Shown here piece by piece: positions 51,841 to 61,785 of a stretch of DNA of 64,000 bases (its first letter is position 1; every line of letters begins with the position of its first letter). The notes beneath the pieces were generated by a model. It was not told the origin of the DNA and searched no databases. It saw nothing but the letters and a program-made list of their open reading frames with translations. The position numbers and the translations under genes are program-made. Source of the DNA: Macquaria australasica. Taxonomy: Eukaryota > Chordata > Actinopteri > Centrarchiformes > Percichthyidae. The DNA lies in the NCBI GenBank assembly GCA_005408345.1, contig SEMN01000346.1:244083-308082 (forward strand). The letters are read 5' to 3'.

Positions 51841-52111
51841 GTTCACAGCGGCACAGTTTAGTAACACATCCACTGCAGACCCAGTTTGCAAAAGACAAGT
51901 AACTGGGTTCAACTCATCCTCCTGTCTGACCAGATGTGTTAACAGGAGCAGTGCGTTACTGGTTTATATCCAACATATTTAACAGTGAAGCTGCAAGTTT
52001 TACCTGTTTAAACAGTGATGAACTAGATGTAGATCAGAGGTCTGTGCACGGCGCTCGGAGGATTGGACATCTGTTATGCACATATATGCCTTATGCTTGT
52101 ATTTGCATATA

Positions 52112-52188
52112 CATGTGTGTCTGTCTTTGTGAAGCACTTTGGTGCAAAACCTGTTTGCTTTTAAGTGCGATATAAATTAAATAAACTG
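52112..52188 (+). mobile_element. Short non-LTR 3' tail
   Basis: CTTTGTGAAGCACTTTGGTG, TTTTAAGTGCGATATAAATT then AAATAAACT resembles the AGTGCTATATAAATAAA ends of fish LINEs and SINEs. No body is recognisable upstream. Confidence 0.45.
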
Positions 52189-52463
52189 AGCAAAAACTAC
52201 ATAGCTGTTGTGTTCAGTGTTCAACATTGAACATGAGGGGAACAAATTAGCTTTCTTTCAGCTTTTGGAGGGAGCTGATGATGTGTGTGGTCAATTACAA
52301 ATATTGGTGATTATGCACCTGAATGACTGTCTGCATGCTTTGAAATGTCGAACCACCACATTGACAGAGGTCCACACCTACATGTTGGTTCATTTACAAT
52401 TACAGGTCTCCTGAATGCACCGAGGACGATGTCGGCGCTCCACTTTTATCCGACAGTTTGTGG

Positions 52464-52679
52464 ATGATTCTTCCTCACAAATACCCATTACTGCTGGTTT
52501 GTTGGAGACAATGGCTCCGTGGCAGCACAAGGCTGTTTGGCAATGTCAATATCTCCAGTGAACAGTGGGTTCAGCTAGCTCAAAAATGCAGGGTTGATAA
52601 AATTCTCTTTTCTGGCATCGCCCGCCTCGAAGAGGCTCTCTTGGAGGAGGAGGAGGAGGAAAACAGGCGCAAGTGAGCA
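52464..52679 (+). other. Unidentified frame with acidic C-terminus
   Basis: A 71-codon frame from ATG 52464 to TGA 52677-52679. After a weak start it reads NVNISSEQWVQLAQKCRVDK, ILFSGIARLEEALL, then six Glu and NRRK. A candidate acceptor (ACAATTACAG) lies upstream at about 52407. It is opposite in strand to mei4 and 0.7 kb from its exon. It could be a nested plus-strand terminal exon or a degraded transposon gene; no family is recognised. Confidence 0.2.
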
Positions 52680-53029
52680 TGACCGACCCTGCTGAGTGGG
52701 AGGGAAGCTCAGCAGGGGGGGTGAAGGGGGAAAATCATCTGTATCCTTGTGTTTTTTTTTTTACACATTTCCATTTCGAAGGACCCCTGGCGGTTTGACA
52801 CTCGGCTCTGCCTTTCACAGGAAGCAGGCTGGCCAAATGCAGCTCTCGCCTGGCCTGTGACTCAGGCGGTTGCCAAAGCTACTGAGAGACGTTTGAATGC
52901 ATAGCAGACAGGAAACCGGTGGGACGCAGTATTGATTATGGTGGTACAGAAGTGGCTGTGGCAACGAGTCAATAGGGCAAACTGTGTGCACCTGACGCCT
53001 TGCACAAAGGGCGGTTCTCTAAGAGCAAA

Positions 53030-53345
53030 AAGGTGAAATAAAAGTGTGTGAGAGAGAGAAAGGAAGACCGTAGGGGAGAAAGTCAGAGAGAGAAATACAC
53101 TAATGAGGCTAGTGAGAAAGAGATTCATGATCGCAACATGGTTTGAATGCAAAACTGCTGTTTATATGAACTGAAAAAGTTTCATACTGCTTTGGCAACA
53201 TCGTCAAAAAGTATGAAAAATGAACAACAACACAAACAGGGAGAATACAATCATGAAGCAGTGGAGGAAGAGAGAAACAGAGAGGGATGAACGCTGTCAC
53301 AGAGCCAAAAGAGAAAGAAGAAGAGGAAGAAGAAGAGAACGATGG
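53030..53345. repeat. Purine-rich tracts beside the mei4 exon
   Basis: The plus strand carries GAGAGAGAGAAAGGAAGACC (53050-53069) and GAGAAAGAAGAAGAGGAAGA (53310-53329). In the mei4 transcript these are pyrimidine-rich runs starting about 45 bp after the donor. Confidence 0.6.
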
Positions 53346-53386
53346 GGATGCAGGAGCGTGTGTGGTGCAGCAGTGGGGGTGTTTAC

Positions 53387-53518
53387 CTGGAAGGCCTGCC
53401 AGAGCTGATCAGCCAGAGCGCTGATCTGAGAGAGGATGTGACGGATGAGAAAGGACTTTGACATGCTGCTGCTCCCCAGCGTGATCAGGTACTCCATCAG
53501 TTTCTCTGCAGCCTGGAG
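53387..53518 (-). CDS. mei4: Internal coding exon of MEI4, probably penultimate
   Basis: This 132-bp exon encodes exactly 44 codons and is phase 0 at both ends. On the minus strand the acceptor is TTCTTTCAAACCTCAG|CTC, with a pyrimidine tract and a plausible CTTAAAC branch point. The donor is TTCCAG|GTAAAC, close to consensus. The translation is alpha-helical with no Pro or Cys; key parts are LMEYLITLGSSSMSK and SQISALADQLWQAF. These match the helices I recall just before the LFW..LE.LLQK stretch of vertebrate MEI4, so it should splice directly to the exon at 25379-25624 in frame. A second AG six bases inside (CTCCAG|GCT) would remove two residues without changing frame. Purine-rich plus-strand sequence (pyrimidine-rich in the transcript) lies just past the donor. 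Confidence 0.82.
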
Positions 53519-54362
53519 CTGAGGTTTGAAAGAACAGTTTAAGATTTTTTTTTTAACAGCAATATAAATGTATTATTCACACACAAAGACTACATATGAC
53601 TGTTGTTTAAAGATTTACAGATTTTAAAGAAGCACCGAGCTGAATCTTTACAGCCGCTGTTTCCAAAACAGCCACGAGGAAGAAACATCATGTTCTTTAA
53701 GCCAAATACTGTTTTGTTCTCTCACAACATGTTTGCATCCAATGAATTTTGAGTGTGAAAATCTGTTCTTCAAGACAAGTCATGCCACTACATTTTTAAG
53801 GTAACTGCAATCTACCTTGATGATCATCTGTTATTCATTTGTTTGAAATGTTTGAAATGTGTGTGAGGCATGACATGAAATCAAACCTACAAAACTTTGC
53901 CATATTTGCTGCTATTTTTATGTGTCAGCCACAAAGACACTCCTCCACACATAAACACAGCCTCCAGAGGCCTCACACTCTGAGGAAACACAAAAGCTCA
54001 TTATGAAGAACCTCAAAAATTAATTCTGCTGCTGACTATTGTTATAACACACACAAGCACAAGTGACGCAAAAATAGGCAAATCTTATTTTATTTAAAAT
54101 GTACCATTGAGTTGATAAAGGAGAGGCAAAATATTTTTAGTCTTTAAAATCATTAAAACTCTATTTAATAGTGGCAATCTCAATATCTGGCACAAAAAAC
54201 ATATAAATGCAGCTAAATAATGCTGTCTTGTACAATAGAGTTATGGTCAATGAAAGTGAATCAGCCTTGGCAGAGTCCAACACTCTTTGAGAACGCACTT
54301 AACTTACGAACCTCCAGGAACACGAGCAGAACTCTCAGTCCAGTTCTACAAGAACCGGATAG

Positions 54363-54581
54363 ATCGTATCAACAGCCCCAGAGCCGCATACTCCCATAGT
54401 ACCTGCCCGCAAGACCGGCCTGGTTTCAGACCTCTGGATCACCACCCTCATCCACAGTGTGTTCACTGATTCAAATAGGTCTGATGATGTGCTCCTGGTT
54501 GGAGAAACAGTCGACGCAATTAGAACGTCATTAGGCCAGATCACATATGGGGATGCCATCTTCCTACAGTTTGATACCTAA
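54363..54581 (+). other. Unidentified 72-codon open frame, possible decayed gene fragment
   Basis: Open from after a TAG at 54360-54362 to TAA 54579-54581 and protein-like: GLVSDLWITTLIHSVFTDSN, then DDVLLVGETVDAIRTSLGQ and YGDAIFLQFDT. The preceding frame (54287-54358) is also protein-like (AELSVQFYKNRIDRI), as if one coding segment were broken by a frame change near 54358. No family recognised and no ATG. Opposite strand to mei4. Confidence 0.25.
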
Positions 54582-55687
54582 CTAACTAACAGTAAAATGG
54601 CAACAAAACGTGGCACCTCACAAATATATAGTTATGTAGTAATTTCCTCAAACAGCTGCTCACTGTAATTTTTATCAAACAAACAGGAGGAAATAGTGCA
54701 TCTGTTTTGTGGGATTTGTTGACAAGAAGAAAACGTGTATTTCCAGACTTTTCCTTTTAGTTGCTGCATCCTGATGCCAAACACACGCAGCACACAGTTA
54801 GCTGCTGCTACAGGTTTTCATTTTGCTGATCCTGGAGGGGGTTATGTTTAGCATGCATGCTCACATTCAGCAACAGCCTAATTCATTTTCTCTCCATTTT
54901 TCATATTTTCAACGGAGAGCAGTCCAACACATCCAAACTGTCCTCTGCTGTCATGCCAGTAGGCAGCTCCACGGCAGCAGCTGGGGATAAATTGTTTGGC
55001 TCAAGGGCGTCATGACCGTTGTTTGCTTTTCAATTTGGTCCGGGGAATTCAACTAGTAACCTTGCACAGCTCTGAAGTGCAGAGTTACAGTTTGATGCTT
55101 AAAGCTGATCAGATAGGCGCATTTGGCCATGTTCTTCAAACAGAGTGTGAGCAACTGAAAGAGGAGTGAAAAGAAGAAAAACAAACTGAATTTGCTTTGT
55201 ATTACCTCTGAGTGCTCAGTGATTCGAGAACACCGTGTGAAATTGTCTGTATGATCATCTTATCAAAAAATTAATTCAGATTTTGAAACAATTGACGGGA
55301 GGAGATTGTTATTCAGTTTTGCTAACCAGATCTTCTCAGGCTGTCGAGGCCTTCCTTCTCTCCACTTTGACCTCTTTGCCTTTTGATGCACAAACCTAAT
55401 CAGACGAGCTAGTTTGGTTTGTTTACATGGAGACAGATACGAAAAAAGGAATGTATAAAGCCCTTGAGGAGTTGCTGTGATTTTATGATGGAGGTCAGCT
55501 ACACTACGGCCCGATTCTGTTTCAGTCCATCTGCAAGAGTCTCGTCCACTCTACACTTTCCTCATCCTTTGACCATTTCTGGTAACCCTGGTGGCTGCAG
55601 TATTGTCGTCATGCTCCAGAAGGTAAGATTCAAAGCTCTTGTGATTTGCGCCAACATCTCGACATAGTGATGTGGTGCGGAGGAAAA

Positions 55688-55745
55688 TAGGGATGCAACT
55701 AACATTTATTTTCAAACTGTATTAATTTGATGATTTATATGATTG
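55688..55745 (-). mobile_element. hAT-type MITE, terminal fragment
   Basis: TAGGGATGCAACTAACATTTATTTTC, then decays. It is followed by a TATATA microsatellite at 55746-55771. Confidence 0.5.
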
Positions 55746-55771
55746 TATGTATGTATATATATATATATATA
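55746..55771. repeat. TATG/TA microsatellite
   Basis: TATGTATGTATATATATATATATATA.. run of about 26 bp. Confidence 0.9.
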
Positions 55772-56932
55772 CTGTACTTAGAATAGGATCCAGATCTGGT
55801 GAAGAAGCTTTTAGTTTACGTCCAGGTTCATCACTGTCTTTGAGTGGGAGGGTGGGAGGTTTTATCTCGTACCTTTTCTTTCTTCTTTTGTGATTGCTGC
55901 ATTTTCTTGTACTTTCTTTCTTCCATTCGTCTGTACATGTTACTTGTTGTTGTATGCTCTTTAAAAATATGTTTTTTATTTCTTGGAAAGCAAGATGTGA
56001 CTGAAAAGAACTAATGGCTGTATAAAACCATGCTCTGTAACATTGACTACTACTCTCTCTTCACTGAAGGGGTTAACATCCAGAACGTCTTGCTAAAAAC
56101 ACCTGACAATGCTCTACTTAAATCTTCTTAAAATGATTTATAATCCCGTTCTTCATGTTTACAGGAAAAAGCTGGAGCCATAACAGTGAAAGGTAGCATT
56201 GTCTGAAAAATAATAGAGTGATAAAAGGTGTACTTGAGCACTCTGTTTGGGGTTGAAACACAGGAGGCGAGCTGGGTGCAGTATATGAGAAGGTAATAAA
56301 AGTTCTTCCAGTAGACAAAAGGATGGCATGGAAAGATGAGGCGGCGGGTGTGAGGCTATACGAGGCCAGACAGACACGAAACTGTTCTCCTCTCCGAAAG
56401 GTTATTACATGAAATATGCCTGCAGTCGAACACAGTGGGAGAGTGACATTTGAATGACACCACTTGGGATTCAGGATCTGCAATTTCATCGTCTGGGCTC
56501 TTCATCTTCTTTGTCCAATCTCCTTCCTCGTAGGCTGCGACAGACTCCTCCAGGTGGTGTCTGGGAAACTGAGCCAGAAATAAGAGCTCTCCTCATGGAC
56601 ATGAGCGGCTGTGAAGGCAGGACCTGCCGCTGGGTAAAGTGCAGCTGCTCGCGGCGTTACTCCTCTAGATTGAACACACTGAAGACTGTCGGCACTTAGC
56701 TGACACTTCCAGAGGACTCTTATTCTGCCGTTTTCATTGTTTGACTGAGGTTTTAGAAAAGGGATGAAATAGGATGGTGGGTTCCCTACAGAACCAAAAC
56801 TCTCCATCTATAACTAATACTGAGCAGCTTTTTGACTGGTGGTTTCACATCATGCTACACCAAACTACAAGAGGCCAGTAGCAGGTTTAAATACTCTACT
56901 CAGTGACCCTGCCAGTCAAACATGAAGCAGAC

Positions 56933-57243
56933 TACAGCTGAAACAATTAGTCGCTTAAACAATCGACAAAATAATTTAGATTTTGATAATCAAGTCCTTT
57001 TACAAGCAAAAGTGCCAAACGTTCCCTGGTTCCAGTTGCTCAGTTGTGAAGATTTGCTGCTTTTCTTTGTCTTATGTGACAGTAAAGTTGGGTTTTGGAC
57101 TGTTGGTTGTATCAGCTTAGGCTTTAGGAAATTTTAACAGGTATGTTTAACTATTTTCTGACATTTATAGACTTAAAAAAAATGTATCGATTCATCAGGA
57201 AAACATTAATCAATAAAGAAAATGATCGTTAGCTGCAGCCCTA
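56933..57243 (+). mobile_element. Complete hAT MITE with 8-bp target-site duplication, second example
   Basis: Left end TACAGCTGAAAC, right end GCTGCAGCCCTA. Both sides are flanked by AAGCAGAC (56925-56932 and 57244-57251). Core CTGGTTCCAGTTGCTCAG and GATTTGCTGCTTTTCTTTG as in the 51477 copy. 311 bp, with the CTTTGGGCTCTGGGAAA box shortened. Confidence 0.9.
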
Positions 57244-57351
57244 AAGCAGACTACAACTGTTTCCCCTAATACATTTAAAAAAATAAGATGGCATTTCTCA
57301 ACCTGGGGGTCAAACCGTTTTTATATACAGTTTATACATATACAAATGAAT

Positions 57352-57662
57352 TAGGACTGCAACTAACCATTATTCATCTGCCGATTATTTTCTCCATTAA
57401 TCAACTAATTGATTCAGCTCTAAAGAAACTATTTGAAATTAGGTTGAAGCTAGTCTAAATTTAACAACAATTTTGGTAATCAATCAATCAATCATTTAAG
57501 TCATTTATCTAGAAAAAAATCCAAACATTCACTGGTTTAAGATTCTTAAATGTGAGGAGTTTTTTCACAGTTTTATATTTTTTATTTAACAGAGTAAATG
57601 ACTGACTAATTTGAGAGAGACGCAACATATCTACAGAAGACAATCATTAATTGCAGCTTTTA
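57352..57662. mobile_element. Composite of two hAT MITE fragments in opposite orientation
   Basis: 57352-57430 begins TAGGACTGCAACTAACCATT and reads in reverse orientation. From about 57455, TTTTGGTAATCAATCAATC, CATTCACTGGTTTAAGATTC and the end AATTGCAGCTTTTA read in forward orientation. Either an internal inversion or two adjacent insertions. Confidence 0.55.
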
Positions 57663-57876
57663 TATTTATATTAGGGCTGGGCTTTTTAATTAGTACACTA
57701 GTACTAATACATACTAGTACATTTTTATATTAAAGTTATCTAATTAAAAGAAAACATCTCTTTGTTTGCAACACACGTCGCCTCCTTTTAAAGCCCCGAC
57801 CAGCAGGTGGTAGGTTGTTGGGCTGCACTACAGCTCACACAGAGAACAAACTTTCATTTCCACTTTCAGGAGTCGA

Positions 57877-57895
57877 GGGGGTGGGGGGGGGGGGG
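57877..57895. repeat. G-tract, 19 bases with one T
   Basis: GGGGGT followed by 13 consecutive G. Confidence 0.95.
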
Positions 57896-59539
57896 TTACA
57901 AACACCTGGATGAGCACCTGAGCCGACAGGCCAAATCCTACTGATGTTCTAGAAGAGGGTGAGTTTACAACAAACTTTCACTAAGAAAAACAAAGGTTTA
58001 AAAGAATAATCCCTCCAGACCGGGCTTGTATGTACAGTAAGATGTATTACAGGCGTCCCTGCATGACAACAAAGCAGAGCTATAGGAGCCTGTGAAGGAC
58101 ATATCTTAAACTCAAACTGCATCTCGCCCTCCTGTCACCACAACCTAATATCCTAAGCCTGTGATTCATGAATACAGACTATCATGGAGTGAGAGGCTAT
58201 CCTCTTCCTTTAAAGGAAAAATAGCATGTCACATAAAAGAGAGTTACAGTGTAGTTGTATGGACACACTCCCCTCTGATCAGCACACTCAATGGCTCCTG
58301 TAACAACAGTTCACTTCAGAGTTACTTCCACCTGACTGACAACCAAGACAAGGAGGAAACGGCAAACACAAGAAGCCGATCCATTTAGATAAGGTCTGAC
58401 TGAAAGTAATCTCACAGCAAAAAGTCCAACATGGATTCCTCTTCTATCACAGCTCATTTTATATCACAACAGCGACATATATCAGGATATATTCTAATGT
58501 TTTCTGGAAATTCAATTGAGAAATTGTTTATATAATAAATAACCACTTTGGAATTAGCACTAGGTGATAGTGACAAACTCAAATATAATATTTTAAAACA
58601 AATACCTCGATGTCAGCATATCATTATTTGATGTGGGGACCACCATTGGAGCATTTGGAAAACATCTGAAAATACTGTGTAATGAGAATATAATAGAGCT
58701 GGATCACTCAGGTAAGTTCACTTCACTGTGACGCAGCTTTGATGAGCTGGAAACTCAACTTTTAAACCTGCATCAACTGATTTTTTTCAACAGAAACCAG
58801 CTGTAAACACAACACTGACATATCATCAGCTTTTAAGTTGATATAATGAACTGGTTTGCACACAACTGCTCATTTACACATTCAGCCGACGTGGAGAAAC
58901 ATGAGGCGTTTTCAGACCGGAGGAACTTTTTCATAACTCTAAGAACAGTTGGAGTTAATATAAAAATATAGATTATAGCAGCTTTAAAGGTAGGCTACAT
59001 CTCAATGTTACGAATCCCAGACAACAATCTGCCAGAATATATTTGGTAGCACTAAGAAAATGTATTTTTTATTAAATGAATAAGATTATCGCACACTGGG
59101 AGGTTAACAACTTTTTTGTGGTTGATCTGCCTAATAATGGATTGTTTTGATTGTAATGATCTGATATACTGGATCAGTATCAGTGGCAAAAACATTGATT
59201 CGAAATCGGTATATTAATAATTTTAATAATTTTAGCAAAAGAATAACTATTGACCCAACGGTAGAAATGATACATAATGACAGTGTGCAGGGAAATACAC
59301 TGGAAATCTATTCAGTGGTTCATGGAGACAATCTTATCCCACTCCAGATATGAAATTGCTTTGGAACAGCGTGTTTGACGGATTAGTCTGGTGTCAGAGT
59401 GGTTTAAAGTCGTGTCCCAGTGGTCGTCTTCCTCTGCTGCCGCTGCTTGATCTTGTCAGGAGTCTTTCCAGTATTATAATTACCTCCTGCCCTTCATCTC
59501 TGACCTCCCCTCCACATCTGAATTGTCTTCAACAATCAT

Positions 59540-60030
59540 TTTGACTGGCAGAGTGTTCACTGGACGTCAAAAAGATCGAGAGATCATTAAACCGAGTATC
59601 CTCCTCAAAGTCGTTTGCAGCGTCCCCGTTGAGCTACTTAATTCCTCTCATTGGGGAGCTTTTATGCCCCTACTTACCTCAGATCCCACAACAAAACTCT
59701 GCTAACAGTCCCACGATGGAGACTGAAAACTAAAGAAGACTGTGCTTTTACTGTCAGGACCCAAAAACTCTGGAACAGTCTTCCTGTTGAAAACCATCTT
59801 TCATCCAGTGACTTCTGTTAAATCTCTACTGAAAACACATTTTTATGAACTTGGTGTTTTGCGTTAACTGTTGTTTTGTTTTTGTTTTCTGTTATTTTGA
59901 GTTTCTTCTGTTATCGTGTATTATTTTGTATTATTTGTGAAGCACTTTGTAACTATGTTTTGAAAGGTGCTATATAAATAAAGTTATTATTATTATTATT
60001 ATTATTATATTATTATTATTATATTATACA
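59540..60030 (+). mobile_element. L2-like LINE 3' end with (ATT)n tail
   Basis: The plus strand reads RSHNKTLLTVPRWRLKTKED, then CAFTVRTQKLWNSLP, the standard C-terminal signature of vertebrate L2/CR1-type ORF2 proteins. This frame meets TAA near 59819. The shifted frame continues VTSVKSLLKTHFYELG to its own stop, so there is a frame change around 59805. The tail TGAAAGGTGCTATATAAATA runs into an (ATT)n tract at 59984-60028. Confidence 0.8.
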
Positions 60031-61146
60031 GACAGTGCACAGTGATTTGTGCTTGGTTTGTCGTATAAGAAGAAAATTTAAGAGCGCTCGCTTGCACCAA
60101 AAGTCGCAGGTGCAAACACTGTAAACAGCTTCAAATGTTAACTGTTTGCATGCGAGATGTTGAATGATTTTAAGTTCAAACCCTGCAGGCAGTTCAATTG
60201 ACAGTTTGCACAAAAGCACTTAAATTCTTTAGGGAAAGTTGAGGTAAAGAGCTTTTTCATGTTCAAATTACAACAGAACTAAAAAGGACTATATTAGTGA
60301 TTTGCCCGTTTTGTCCAACTGACTACAAACTCAATGTACTTTACATTATTGACCACCATTTTTCCTTGGTACACTGTAAGCATTTAGATTGATTTCCTAT
60401 GGCCCAGGCAGACATTGGTTTCTGCCCGTTTGGAGTCAAAAGGTAAAATCAACTTGCAGAGACTTATTGTGTAAATTGTGTAAGATTGTAGTTTATGGTG
60501 CTTTTCTGATATGGTGGATATCTGTATCATATTATAGGAACTGTTTGTATGGTAGCACATCTTTCTGGCTTCATTTCGGTCTGTCTACACTGTCCAGAGA
60601 AACTGTCCTCACAAGAAAGACCACAGCATCAGTTGCTTGTTCGAATGCCTAAATATATATATTTTTTTTAACATTACCAGACAAAGACCTGAAGTGGCCG
60701 TGTGAATTATGACTCTCATGACCGTAATGGTTAATAATGGTTTAGTTTGGCAGACCAGGAAAGAGACAGTTGCCAGCTCAGAATTCATGTGCAAAGGCTC
60801 CTTTCTAAATCTGCCGTTTTGGACTGTAGTTCACCCACTATACAAAGGGGGCATCCATAATAGAAAAGGCAGAGAAACCAATTTCTCCAGGCTCAGTGGC
60901 GTCAGTAGACCAAAATGCAATGCAGCCACAAGGTGTTGTATTTTGAGCAAGAAGCACAGCTGAGATCGGTGACCCGTATCACCCACAGCTGAACGATCAC
61001 AGTTTAAAAGCTATTCCTCCGCCTGTACAGACCCACATTTCACAAGTTCACACCCCTTCACCGAGGCCTTTGTCAAAATACACACTAAAAAAAACTCCCC
61101 AAAACCAGAAGATGAGGCTGAAGGAGACTGAACACATTCATTAGAC

Positions 61147-61485
61147 ATGCATCACAGATTGGTGATATCAAACAGCAGTGGTATCAAAGAGAGGATTTTT
61201 TACTTTAAACAGTGTAACCTCGCTCCAAACAGAGCTCGAGAGAGTCTGCATACGTTTAGTGCCAAACCTCGTGGGAGTGAGGACGACAGAGATGATTACA
61301 GGTGCAACCGGTCTGTTACTGAATGCCATTTAAATAAAATACAGAACAGGTGCTCACACTGTCAGGAACCTGTACATTATGTGCAATGGAAGGTATCGAT
61401 GACAAAGATTCCCAAGTTTACGACTCAAAATGGTGACAGTCTGATTGTACTTCTGCTTTTCGTTCCAGCTTTGAACACTGAATAA
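61147..61485 (+). other. Doubtful 112-codon open frame ending beside AATAAA
   Basis: Starts with a true ATG and ends TGAATAAATAAAG, so a polyadenylation signal overlaps the stop. The protein is hydrophilic then hydrophobic with no known motif (HCQEPVHYVQWK, LIVLLLFVPALN). It could be a non-coding or lineage-specific transcript end; chance is quite possible. Confidence 0.15.
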
Positions 61486-61690
61486 ATAAAGTTACTCGTC
61501 TAACGTTGAGGGACGGTTGTGTAATTGCAGAGTTGGTTGTGTGAAGGTTAAGAAAATACTCTACAGGTCAATATGGCACTATATCCATTTAAAGCTTTTA
61601 ATCAAGTTAAACAGACTCTGCCTGACATGAGGCGTCTATGTTTGTTTGCTTTCTCAGACACTTCCATATTATTTAGCACCTAGTCAGATA

Positions 61691-61785
61691 TAGAGCTGCA
61701 ACAATTAGTCGATCAACAGAAAATGAATTGCCAACGTTTTTGATAAACGATAAATTTAAGTAATGTGCCTGTGGGTTTTGGGAAC
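61691..61785 (+). mobile_element. hAT-type MITE, truncated copy
   Basis: Starts TAGAGCTGCAACAATTAGTC and has GAATTGCCAACGTTTTTGATA, then jumps to a short GTGGGTTTTGGGAA remnant. Confidence 0.65.

Larger units (their letters stand above)
25625..53386 (-). other. mei4: mei4 intron, 27.8 kb (last intron unless a small exon was missed)
   Basis: The two exons join phase 0 to phase 0 and no other minus-strand frame between them has both splice signals and a MEI4-like translation. The interval is filled with interspersed repeats, a 33-bp minisatellite, microsatellites and unique AT-rich sequence. Very long introns are, as I recall, also typical of mammalian MEI4. The gene-free stretches inside that are not itemised separately hold nothing I can recognise. 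Confidence 0.65.
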
